This document shows positions 6,754 to 14,774 of a DNA stretch of 50,979 nt, piece by piece. The DNA lies in NCBI GenBank assembly GCA_000495735.1, contig AYMD01000008.1, positions 192,954-243,932 of the forward strand, written 5' to 3'. Position numbers and translations under genes: made by a program. Position 1 is the first letter of the stretch; every line of letters starts with the position of its first letter. This stretch comes from an uncultured Acidilobus sp. JCHS. GTDB lineage: Archaea > Thermoproteota > Thermoprotei_A > Sulfolobales > Acidilobaceae. Under the pieces are notes generated by a model that saw only the letters and a program-made list of their open reading frames with translations, had not been told where the DNA came from and did no database searches.

Positions 6754-8664
6754 TTGGACCCGCTGACGAGAGCCATAGAAGCTTCCTCAAGGACCCTAGC
6801 CGATCTCCTGAAAATAGATGAAAGCCTAGCGTTCTGGAGCTTAATGGAGCCTACGAAGGAGGAGTACGGAGACGCCGCCTTTCCTGCCATAAGGTATACG
6901 AAGGACGTGAGCTCCTTGATGATCAAGCTGCGGGAGACGCTTCGAGAGAAATATGGCATAAATTACGTTTCGCTAAGAGAGCTCAATGGCTTCCTGAACA
7001 TTTACTTCGAGGGACCTGATCTCGCAAGGGCTGTTATTAGATGGCTCAGGGAGAAGGGGTCGATGGAAGTGCCCACCGTTGCAAAGCCGCTGACGATAGT
7101 TGTCGAGCACACCAGTGCTAACCCCATACATCCGCTTCACATAGGTCACACCAGGAATGCCTGCATAGGCGACTCTTTGGCCAGACTCCTCTCCACGCGA
7201 GGGCATAAGGTCGTTAGAAGGTTCTACATAGATGACATGGGGCGGCAGGTAGCTATAGCCGCCTTAGGGTTCAAGCTCCTTAACGTTAGGCCAAACGATT
7301 TAGTTAAAGGGCTGAAGGTAAAGCCCGATAAGTTAGTTGGATGGGTCTACGCGGTTACGAGCACAACCATTGACGCCATTAAGGCGAGGACCTCTGGCGA
7401 CCTTGAGGAGGCCGAGAAGTTGGCCTCAGCGCTTGCCAGACTTAAGTCTCAGGACCCTGGCAACCTCTTTGACAGGCTCTACAACTCTGTCTTGGCGCTT
7501 AAGGACCCGGAGGCCGAGGTCTCGTCAATAAACATAAGGTATGAGCAGGGCCTTGAGCCCGAGAGGAGCCTGATCAGGGAGCTAGTCGGACTTGTCCTAG
7601 AGGGGTTCAGGCAGTCACTGAGCAGGATTGGGGTAAGCTTTGATGAATGGGACTGGGAGAGCGACTTAGTCTGGAACGGCATGGTGAGGGGACTGGTGGA
7701 GCAGGCTAAAAGAAGCGCGTTTTACATTAAGTACAAGGACGCTGACGCTGTAGACGTGCCTTCCATAATATCTAAGGTCCTTGCATCAGACCCTGAGGCC
7801 TCCTCTGCGATAAAGGTCCCCAAGGGGCTAGAGATACCGCCTCTGATATTGCTCAGGAGTGATGGCTCAACCCTCTACACAACGCGGGACCTCGCTTATA
7901 CGCTGCTCAAGTATAGGTCCTCTAGCGCTGATAAGGTCATAAACGTAATAGGCGCTGACCAGAGGCTACCCCAGCTTCAGCTCAGGATAGCGCTCCTAGG
8001 TCTTGGCTATAGGAAAGAGGCCATTAATACCATTCACTACGACTATGAGATGGTCAGGCTGCCTACGGGCGCCATGCATGGAAGGAGAGGAGAGTACGTG
8101 ACGCTGGACGAAGTCCTAGACTACGCTAAGTCAAGAGCCCTTGAAGAGGTCAGGTCGAGGAACCCCGACGCAGAGGGCGAATGGGCTGAGAAGACCGCTG
8201 AGGCCATAGCGGTTGGCGCCCTAAGGTACTCCATGGTTCAGGCCAGGGCCTCTAAGCCGCTCACGTTTAACGTTGAAAAGGCGTTGAACCTCAAGGAGAG
8301 CAGTGGCCCATACCTTCAGTACACCTATGTCAGAGCTAATAACATACTTGAGAAGCACGGCCCCATAGACCTTGAGGGGGCAGGCCCTGAGGCGTTAACG
8401 GGGCAGAGGAGGAAGCTGATGGTCAAGGCCCTGAGGACCCCCCTAGTCATAGCCAAGGCGGCCGACGATCTAGCTCCTGAGGACCTAGTAGGGCACCTGG
8501 TAGGCCTCGCGGATGACTTCAATGCGTGGTACGAGGTGGACACGGTTATACATGAGCCCGATAGGCCCGTCAGGGAGCTCAAGGCGGTCATAACATACAT
8601 CGTTAAGGAGGCCCTAGGCCTCGGTATGAGCGTCCTGGGGATACCCCTGTTGAGGAGGATGTGA
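6754..8664 (+). CDS. argS: Arginyl-tRNA synthetase
   Basis: Charges tRNA-Arg. The 636-residue class I enzyme has an N-terminal tRNA D-loop recognition domain (about 1-105), the motif SANPIHPLHIGH with HIGH at 129-132, the Rossmann continuation RRFYIDDMGRQV, and the C-terminal anticodon-binding helical domain beginning SSGPYLQYTYVRANNIL. A canonical KMSKS is absent; MHGRRGEYVTLDE occupies the place, as in most ArgRS. The TTG start is preceded by ggagg at 6740-6744, and no ATG fits the family N-terminus better. The stop is followed 3 nt later by the nucleoside phosphorylase gene, so the two are probably co-transcribed. Confidence 0.95.
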   Translation: MDPLTRAIEASSRTLADLLKIDESLAFWSLMEPTKEEYGDAAFPAIRYTKDVSSLMIKLRETLREKYGINYVSLRELNGFLNIYFEGPDLARAVIRWLREKGSMEVPTVAKPLTIVVEHTSANPIHPLHIGHTRNACIGDSLARLLSTRGHKVVRRFYIDDMGRQVAIAALGFKLLNVRPNDLVKGLKVKPDKLVGWVYAVTSTTIDAIKARTSGDLEEAEKLASALARLKSQDPGNLFDRLYNSVLALKDPEAEVSSINIRYEQGLEPERSLIRELVGLVLEGFRQSLSRIGVSFDEWDWESDLVWNGMVRGLVEQAKRSAFYIKYKDADAVDVPSIISKVLASDPEASSAIKVPKGLEIPPLILLRSDGSTLYTTRDLAYTLLKYRSSSADKVINVIGADQRLPQLQLRIALLGLGYRKEAINTIHYDYEMVRLPTGAMHGRRGEYVTLDEVLDYAKSRALEEVRSRNPDAEGEWAEKTAEAIAVGALRYSMVQARASKPLTFNVEKALNLKESSGPYLQYTYVRANNILEKHGPIDLEGAGPEALTGQRRKLMVKALRTPLVIAKAADDLAPEDLVGHLVGLADDFNAWYEVDTVIHEPDRPVRELKAVITYIVKEALGLGMSVLGIPLLRRM

Positions 8665-8667
8665 GAA

Positions 8668-9384
8668 GTGCCGTATCACATAACAGCATTGTCTATACCT
8701 GAGCGCGTACTTCTCACTGGTGACCCTGACAGGGCCGCGCTCTTCGCTGAGTCGCTCCTCAGGCAGCCTGAGCTCCTCTCTAGGTCAAGGGGTTTCATGG
8801 TTTACAGAGGGCTCTTTGAGGACGTTCCTGTAGGTATAGTGTCACACGGAATCGGAGGGCCCAGCGCGCTGATAGTGGTGGAAGAGCTCAACATGATAGG
8901 GGCTAGGAAATTGGTCAGAGTTGGCACCGCAGGCTCCTTGACGCCGGACCTGAGGGTAGGTGACATCATTGTCGCAAAGGGCGCTGGCCTCTCGTGCGGG
9001 GGCGGAGGCCTCAGCCTCTACTACCCGCCTGGCGTATGCCCGGTGCCGTCGCCAGACCCTGAGCTCACGCTTGCCCTGCTTAGTAAAGCCGTCTCTGAAG
9101 GCCTCTCCCCTAGGCTCGCACTGGTGTTCTCAAGTGATTCCTTCTATGCTGAGGATGAGAGCTTTTCAGGCAGGCTTAGGTCACTTGGCTTCAGCGCGGT
9201 CGAGATGGAATGCGGACCCCTGCTTTCCTTGGCCAACCTCAGGGGGCTTAGGGCCTCCTGCATATTAGTCATCAGTAATGTGGTCGGACACGCCAAGTCG
9301 CCGCCTAACCAAGGGGTCTTAAGGGAGGCCCTGCTTACGGCCGCCAAGGTGGCGCTGAAAGCCCTGGTCTCACTTAAGCCCTAG
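8668..9384 (+). CDS. Purine nucleoside/uridine phosphorylase family protein
   Basis: Phosphorolysis of nucleosides to base and ribose-1-phosphate in purine or uridine salvage. The 238-residue protein has the family signatures TGDPDRA (phosphate and ribose contacts), SHGIGGPSA, VRVGTAGSL and the base- and ribose-binding VEMECGPL near residue 172. It starts with GTG preceded by aggagga inside the argS end. The length is normal for the hexameric NP-I class. The cysteine-rich segment LSCGGGG is unusual, and C-terminal loops that would separate uridine phosphorylase from PNP or methylthioadenosine phosphorylase are not diagnostic by eye. The 3' end overlaps the convergent DUF2797-like gene by 15 nt. 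Confidence 0.85.
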   Translation: MPYHITALSIPERVLLTGDPDRAALFAESLLRQPELLSRSRGFMVYRGLFEDVPVGIVSHGIGGPSALIVVEELNMIGARKLVRVGTAGSLTPDLRVGDIIVAKGAGLSCGGGGLSLYYPPGVCPVPSPDPELTLALLSKAVSEGLSPRLALVFSSDSFYAEDESFSGRLRSLGFSAVEMECGPLLSLANLRGLRASCILVISNVVGHAKSPPNQGVLREALLTAAKVALKALVSLKP

Positions 9385-10284
9385 CTCATCGCCCTCCACT
9401 AGTAACGAGTCCCTGTGCATCAGCTGGGAGTACTTTAATGCCAACGGGCCTCTGTCCCCTTCAAGTACAAAATAGCCTCCCCAGGCCCCAATGACCCTGA
9501 AGCTTTTCCCGACAAGCGGCTCTGCCTCCGCCAATATGGGCCTGTGAGGTACGTCAGCAGTTACGGTAAGGATCTCGCCTGACCACTGCTCCCCAAGCAC
9601 CTTTGAAGCCCTCTCAGCGAACTCCGCAAGCCTCGTAGCGGAGAAGTAAAGGTCAAGGCCAAGGACCCATTTATGTCTCCAGCTTTCGACCCCCACACCC
9701 TCCTTGGACAGCGTCATCTCGGCCCTGCGGGCCTTGTAGAGGCTGTCGGTGACCATTAGCACAGTGGCAGTGACGTGGGGCTGCTCAGCTATTCTCTCAA
9801 GGAGCCTGAACCTGCGCGTTGTCCCGACCTTAGGTCTGTCACCCCCGAAGTCTACCATGTAGACTACATACTCCCCCTGCACCTTCTTATCAACAGCCTT
9901 ACAGGCCTCCAGGGCCTCAGGGGACCTGCTGTCAAGGCAAAGGGTGTAAATGGCTCTATCGGTTCGCCTGTGCTTAGAGCAGAACCCTTCAGCCGGCACA
10001 GGGCAGTAGAGCCTCTTGGTAGGGTCGTCAGCCTCCTCGAGGGGGCCGTTATGCCACTGACAATAGGAGGTCCAGGGCTTCTGAGATATCCTCAGGGGGC
10101 CTCTGAACGGAAAGACATCCGAGTAGCCCTCAGGCTGCACTAGCAAGTAGTCGAGGTGGGCCTCATAAACGGAGACCTTGAAGCTCCCAACCTTCACGGG
10201 GAGAAGGAAGCCCTTCGGAGGCTCCACATCCTTGGTGCCTCTCTGTGACACTGTAACTTTGACAAGCCTAAGTATAGCCCTCAA
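9370..10284 (-). CDS. DUF2797-like protein with zinc site and GIY-YIG-like fold
   Basis: Function unknown. The 304-residue protein has an N-terminal beta-rich region, then a metal-type cluster (C75, H78, C94, C102, H105, C116). A segment follows (YVVYMVDFGGDRPKVGTTRR, then LLERIAEQ and ARRAEMTLSK) that has the spacing of a GIY-YIG-type core. This layout resembles DUF2797. The C-terminus (GAWGGYFVLEGDRGPLALKYSQL) is a separate beta unit. It is divergent from pheS and has its own TATA box. If the GIY-YIG reading is right, it may act on DNA or RNA, but I see no complete catalytic set. Confidence 0.6.
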   Translation of the reverse strand: MRAILRLVKVTVSQRGTKDVEPPKGFLLPVKVGSFKVSVYEAHLDYLLVQPEGYSDVFPFRGPLRISQKPWTSYCQWHNGPLEEADDPTKRLYCPVPAEGFCSKHRRTDRAIYTLCLDSRSPEALEACKAVDKKVQGEYVVYMVDFGGDRPKVGTTRRFRLLERIAEQPHVTATVLMVTDSLYKARRAEMTLSKEGVGVESWRHKWVLGLDLYFSATRLAEFAERASKVLGEQWSGEILTVTADVPHRPILAEAEPLVGKSFRVIGAWGGYFVLEGDRGPLALKYSQLMHRDSLLVEGDELGLK

Positions 10285-10321
10285 CAGCCTTCATCGGTAA
10301 TAACTCTGCCAGACCAGTAGC

Positions 10322-10358
10322 TATTTAAGCTAGCTTGCCAATGATATCGCTTTTAAAC
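10322..10358. promoter_or_regulatory. Back-to-back promoters for DUF2797-like gene and pheS
   Basis: The minus-strand box cttaaata (10322-10329) lies about 40 nt before the ATG at 10284. The plus-strand box ttttaaac (10351-10358) lies about 33 nt before the pheS ATG at 10389. The predicted pheS transcript starts about 5 nt before the ATG, so pheS is probably nearly leaderless. Confidence 0.5.
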
Positions 10359-10388
10359 TTAGCTGGTGACGCAGACTTATGAGCCCTC

Positions 10389-11846
10389 ATGAACGATAGC
10401 ACGAGCCAGCTGAGCCCTACAGAGCTAAAGGTGCTTAGAGCGCTGGCCTCTATTAAGAGCGCAGAGCTTTCTCTTGAGGACTCCGAGAGGCTCCTAGGGC
10501 TCCCAAGGAGCACCCTGTCAAGTGTCGCCAAGCTCTTGGAGTCCAAGGGCCTCCTGAAGGTGATTGAGGAGGAGAAGGAGGAGGTTTTGCTTACCGAGAG
10601 AGGTCAGGAGGTGTTAGCTGAGGGCCTTCCTGAGGAGAGGCTGGCCAAGGCCCTACTCTCCGTGGGTGGCGTGGCGCCAGTCGAAAGGCTTAAGGATGAG
10701 GTTGGGAACGTCTACTCGGCAGCTATAGGTTCCGCTCTTCGACTTAATGCCGTCAAGGTAGAAGGTAACTTAGTTAAGCTTCTGAACTATGACGCGTTAG
10801 CTAGGTTTGCATCAAAGCTAAGCGACGCCCTAAAGCTGATATCCCAGGGCGGGAGACCAAGCGAAGACATTCTTCAAACGCTTAGGTCAAGGGGTTTAGT
10901 TAAGGTCGTTAAGAGGAAGACCATTAGGATAGCAATAACTGATGAAGGCCTTAGGGCGCTCGAGGCCTCTGTACCAGTTATATCAAAGCTGACCCATGAA
11001 ATACTGGCAAAGGGTGAATGGAAGGGCTCCATAATAAAGCCTTATGACGTCACCGCTGAGCCTCCAAGGCTTCTGCCTGCTCGTAAGCATCCCTTAGCGG
11101 TGTTCATAGAGGAACTTAAGGATATAATGGTTGAGCTCGGGTTCGTAGAAGTTGAGGGTCCACTGATAGAGGTTGAGCTGTTCAACTTCGACGCCCTCTT
11201 CCAGCCCCAAGACCATCCGGCCAGGGAGATCCAGGACACCCTCTGGCCTGACCTGCCCCCCAGTGATATCAGTGTTTACGGCGAGCTTGTTGAACGCGTA
11301 AAGGAAACTCATGAGAAAGGCTGGGGGTACCCCTGGAACAACGAAATAGCCTCAAGGCGCATACTCAGGAGCCAGACCACAGCTGTCTCGATAAGGGTCC
11401 TTTCAGGAAGACCTAAACCTCCTATAAGGTTCTTCACCATAGACAAGGTCTTCAGGGCCGATCCCGTCGACGCCACGCACCTCTCTGACTTTCATCAGCT
11501 TGACGGAATAATGGGGTGGCCAGGCTACAGCTTCAGAGATCTCCTTGGGTTCCTAACGCAGTTCGCACGAAAGCTAGGCCTTAACATCAAGTTTAAGCCT
11601 GCCTACTTCCCGTTCACAGAGCCAAGCGTTGAGGGCTATGCAAGGATCGGAGACTCCCTGGTAGAGGTCTTCGGGGCTGGCCTCTTCAGGCCTGAGGTCC
11701 TAAGGATAGCTGGCGTGGACTACCCGGTAGGCGCATGGGGCATGGGGGTTGAGAGGCTGGCGTTAGCTAAGTATGGGCTTAAGGACGTCAGGGACCTCTA
11801 CTCTAAGGACGCCGAGTTCCTGGCCTCGTTCAGGTTTGAGGTGTGA
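10389..11846 (+). CDS. pheS: Phenylalanyl-tRNA synthetase alpha subunit
   Basis: Catalytic subunit of the (alpha-beta)2 PheRS. The 485-residue archaeal form starts with winged-helix DNA-binding-like repeats (LSPTELKVLRALASIKSAE, then LEDSERLLGLPRSTLSSVAKL). These lead to the class II core: motif 1 near HPLAVFIEELKDIMVELGF, motif 2 around FRADPVDATHLSDFHQLDG, and motif 3 in GAWGMGVERLALAKYG. The active-site PAYFPFTEPSVE is intact. pheT starts 3 nt after the stop codon, so the two are co-transcribed. Confidence 0.95.
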   Translation: MNDSTSQLSPTELKVLRALASIKSAELSLEDSERLLGLPRSTLSSVAKLLESKGLLKVIEEEKEEVLLTERGQEVLAEGLPEERLAKALLSVGGVAPVERLKDEVGNVYSAAIGSALRLNAVKVEGNLVKLLNYDALARFASKLSDALKLISQGGRPSEDILQTLRSRGLVKVVKRKTIRIAITDEGLRALEASVPVISKLTHEILAKGEWKGSIIKPYDVTAEPPRLLPARKHPLAVFIEELKDIMVELGFVEVEGPLIEVELFNFDALFQPQDHPAREIQDTLWPDLPPSDISVYGELVERVKETHEKGWGYPWNNEIASRRILRSQTTAVSIRVLSGRPKPPIRFFTIDKVFRADPVDATHLSDFHQLDGIMGWPGYSFRDLLGFLTQFARKLGLNIKFKPAYFPFTEPSVEGYARIGDSLVEVFGAGLFRPEVLRIAGVDYPVGAWGMGVERLALAKYGLKDVRDLYSKDAEFLASFRFEV

Positions 11847-11849
11847 GCC

Positions 11850-13520
11850 TTGGTGAAGCTCAGGTTCTCGCCTGAAAGGCTTGTCGAGGCCTCTGGCCTA
11901 GACCTTGACGTCCTGAAGGAAGCCCTCTTCCGGCTGAAGTGCGAGACGGAGGAGCTGGAAGACGCCATCGAGGTAGAGGTGAACCCCGACAGGCCCGACA
12001 TGTTCTCGGTAGAAGGTATAGCCAGAGCTGTGAGGGGCCTTATGGGCCTCGAGATGGGCTGGTCACTCCCTTCAGGTGAAAAAACGGACTTTACCATCGT
12101 CAATGAGGTGCCGCCCTCGCGCCCAATAATCATGGGGGCTGTAGTCTATGGTGTAAACGTTGACGAAGAGTTCCTGCGTGAACTTATGCAATTCCAGGAG
12201 AAACTTCACGACACAATAGGTAGAAAGCGTAGGAAGGTCGCAATAGGCATTCACGACCTGTCTAAGGTGAAGGGTCGCAGGCTAACGTATGGCCTTGTTA
12301 GCGTAGAGGCCCGTATGAGGCCTCTTGGCAGCGAAAGAACCATGACGATCAGGGAGGTCCTGGCCCACACTGAGCAGGGCGTCAAGTATGGTAACCTTTC
12401 ATCGACTAGCTTCAAAGGGCGTGCAGCCCATCCAGCCATACTTGACGAGGAGGGCAACATCATATCGCTCCCTCCTGTTATAAACTCCGACATAACCAGA
12501 GTTGAGGCTGGAACACGTGACCTCTTCATAGACGTGACAGGCACGGACCCCTATATGGTGAGCAAGGTCCTTGACGTACTTGCGTCTAACCTCTTAGAGA
12601 GGCGCCACAGCAAACTCGGCATCGTCACGATAAGCCAGGACGGCTCGTTAAGGGAGTCACCAAACATGTCAACGAAGACTCTTGACTTGAGCTCAACAGA
12701 CGTAAATAAGGTCCTTGGCACCGACCTGTCAATTGACGAGATAGCGCTTTCGCTTCTTAAAATGAGATTTGCAATAGGTCAGCCTGTTGACGAGAAGCTA
12801 TCAGTGACAGTGCCGCCGTTCAGGACTGACGTCTTGTCAACCATAGACCTAGTCGAGGATATAGCTATAGCGTTAGGATACGATTCCCCAGAGCTCAGCC
12901 CCGTAGAGCCCCCCGTGGTGCCTACTGGTTCGCTCATGCCATCAAGTAGACTGGTCAGGGTCAGCCGTGATATAATGATAGGCCTTGGTTTCACAGAGCT
13001 CATGAGCTACCTGCTGACGAGCTCTAAGCTCCTTGAAAGCTTAGGCCTAGCCACTATGTCAATAAGGGTTAAGAACCCTGTTCAGGCGGACCTGGACGTT
13101 CTTAGGCCTTCCCTAGCGCCTTCTCTCCTCTCCGCTATGCTACATAACATTGATAAAAGGAAGCCCGTCAAGCTCTTTGAGATAGGAAAGGTAGTCTACA
13201 GGGTGAGCGATAAGGTCGTTGAGGAGAGGCATCTAGGAGCTGCCATAATGGATTACTCGACCGGATATGAGGATATACAGGGCGTGGCCTACTCTTACAT
13301 AAGGGCATTAGGCCTAAGGCCTGGTGCCAGAGAGGCCGTGGCGGAGCCCTTCATCAGAGGCAGGACGGCCATGCTCTTGGCCGACGAGAGGCCGATAGGC
13401 GTTCTTGGCGAGGTCAATCCTGAAGTGCTTGAGAGGCTGGGCCTTGACTACCCTGTGGCCGCGTTTGAAGTCTCGCTTGACAGGCTCCTGGAGGTGTTGC
13501 AGGGTGGAAATACAGGATAG
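11850..13520 (+). CDS. pheT: Phenylalanyl-tRNA synthetase beta subunit
   Basis: Non-catalytic, editing and tRNA-binding subunit of PheRS. The 556-residue archaeal type lacks the bacterial EMAP and anticodon extensions. It contains the B3/B4 editing region (IVNEVPPSRPIIMGAVVYG onward), the B5 domain with VTVPPFRTDV and DLVEDIAIALGYD, and a degenerate class II domain ending in GVLGEVNPEVLERLGL. The start is TTG 11850, or GTG one codon later. Its last 17 nt overlap the preferred mptA start, which implies translational coupling. Confidence 0.95.
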   Translation: MVKLRFSPERLVEASGLDLDVLKEALFRLKCETEELEDAIEVEVNPDRPDMFSVEGIARAVRGLMGLEMGWSLPSGEKTDFTIVNEVPPSRPIIMGAVVYGVNVDEEFLRELMQFQEKLHDTIGRKRRKVAIGIHDLSKVKGRRLTYGLVSVEARMRPLGSERTMTIREVLAHTEQGVKYGNLSSTSFKGRAAHPAILDEEGNIISLPPVINSDITRVEAGTRDLFIDVTGTDPYMVSKVLDVLASNLLERRHSKLGIVTISQDGSLRESPNMSTKTLDLSSTDVNKVLGTDLSIDEIALSLLKMRFAIGQPVDEKLSVTVPPFRTDVLSTIDLVEDIAIALGYDSPELSPVEPPVVPTGSLMPSSRLVRVSRDIMIGLGFTELMSYLLTSSKLLESLGLATMSIRVKNPVQADLDVLRPSLAPSLLSAMLHNIDKRKPVKLFEIGKVVYRVSDKVVEERHLGAAIMDYSTGYEDIQGVAYSYIRALGLRPGAREAVAEPFIRGRTAMLLADERPIGVLGEVNPEVLERLGLDYPVAAFEVSLDRLLEVLQGGNTG

Positions 13521-14394
13521 ACCGTCGGATTATCCAATACCTGTCAGGAGAGTCGGCTTTAGTGGCGTCCTAAGGAGGATCACCATAAAGTCCCCTGAAG
13601 GTCGTGTTCAGCTGACCGCTAGGATTGACCTCTATGTGGAGGTCTCCCCTGACAGAAAGGGAGCCCATCTGTCAAGGAACATCGACGCAATAAACCTTCT
13701 TGAGCGTATACCAGAAGAGTCGTGGAGCCTCGAAGGCTTTGCCGAGGCCCTTCACAAGGAGCTCCTGGAGCTCCACCCCTACAGCAGCTCAGCCGTGGTC
13801 AAGCTGAAGACCACTTACTGGGTTCCAGCAGACTTCCTTGACATCAAGGGGCTTGAACCCGTTAGCGTCAGGATTTCTGTGTCAGGAGGCAAGGAGAGGA
13901 AGACTTACTCGACCTCCGTTACTGTGAAAGGCTTAACGGTATGTCCCAGCGCGCAGACCACGACCTCTCAGCTACTTGGGCAAGGGGGTCTGACCCCGAG
14001 CCATGTCCAGAAGGTCCTGCTCAAGGGTAACGTCAGGAGTGAGAGGCTCTCGGTGCTCAGGATTGAGGAGATGGCCACGTGCCTATGGGCCTCCCTGTCA
14101 GCTCCCTCCTTTACTTTGCTGAAGAGGCTTCAAGAAGGTGAGCTTATACTCACGGCCTTCCGGAACCCTAAGTTTGCAGAGGACGTGGTCAGGGAGGCCG
14201 TAGTGAGGCTCTGGTGCAGGTTTAAGGACGTACTGCCTCCTTCGTCCATCATAACGGCTGAGGTCTTAAGCCTTGAGAGCATTCACCCTCAGGACGTCTA
14301 TGCTATGGCGGCTGGAACTCCTCAGGACTTAGCAGGCATAGACTGTGCGCCTCTAGCATGTAAACGCGGTGTCAATGATGTGAAGGCCTACTAG
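13504..14394 (+). CDS. mptA: GTP cyclohydrolase MptA (FolE2/IB family)
   Basis: Converts GTP to a dihydroneopterin phosphate, the first step of archaeal pterin and possibly 7-deazaguanine synthesis. Family marks are EIQDRPSDYPIPVRRVGFSG at the N-terminus, KGAHLSRN, and CPSAQ in place of the more common CPCAQ or CPCS. The longest open frame begins at 13405 inside pheT, but the first 33 codons have no family resemblance. GTG 13504 has ggaggtg at 13490-13496 and gives a 296-residue protein of normal length. Placement behind pheT with overlap suggests one transcript. Its product could feed archaeosine synthesis used by TgtA in this window; that link is inference. Confidence 0.85.
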   Translation: MEIQDRPSDYPIPVRRVGFSGVLRRITIKSPEGRVQLTARIDLYVEVSPDRKGAHLSRNIDAINLLERIPEESWSLEGFAEALHKELLELHPYSSSAVVKLKTTYWVPADFLDIKGLEPVSVRISVSGGKERKTYSTSVTVKGLTVCPSAQTTTSQLLGQGGLTPSHVQKVLLKGNVRSERLSVLRIEEMATCLWASLSAPSFTLLKRLQEGELILTAFRNPKFAEDVVREAVVRLWCRFKDVLPPSSIITAEVLSLESIHPQDVYAMAAGTPQDLAGIDCAPLACKRGVNDVKAY

Positions 14395-14774
14395 AGAAGA
14401 GGTGCCCGCCTAGGTCTTCGTTAAGGTAGTCCTGAGGACGAAGAGCCTTTACACACTCTATCGCTTAAGGGCAAGGAGCCAGGCCTTGATGTGAATAAAG
14501 ACCACGCGAGGCGAGATTAGTCTTTGGCGCCCCACAGAAATCCAAGGCTTACTTGAGACGCCGTTAGGGAAGCCGTGAGAGACTTGGATGCTTAAATGAA
14601 AAGGACCCCAAGGATACTACACTCAAAAGCGGAGATCCATAATCTCTTAGAGGGGCATACGCGCGTAACGTTCTTGCCGCCGCCGAAGAAAGGCAGAAGG
14701 GCGGCCTAAGATGGACCGCAGCGATTGAAGAGTTTTAGGCACGGGGCATAGTTCTAGGTTTATGGTGGGCAAAG
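14395..14774. other. 380-nt stretch without a convincing gene
   Basis: This is the longest gene-poor gap in the window. It holds a 7-bp inverted repeat (tcttcgt 14415-14421 with acgaaga 14438-14444) just after mptA, which might help end transcription. A second GC-rich stem (gccgcc 14676-14681 with ggcggc 14700-14705) lies inside a 37-codon ORF at 14596-14709, which encodes a basic peptide ending LPPPKKGRRAA. That ORF lacks a ribosome site and resembles nothing I know. A TATA-like agttttagg (14731-14739) and ggtggg (14764-14769) precede the glucoamylase. A decayed gene or a small RNA is possible. Confidence 0.4.

Noticed and set aside
13405-13503. Upstream extension of MptA inside pheT
   Set aside because: The 33 codons are a shadow of pheT; GTG 13504 has ggaggtg and the family N-terminus.
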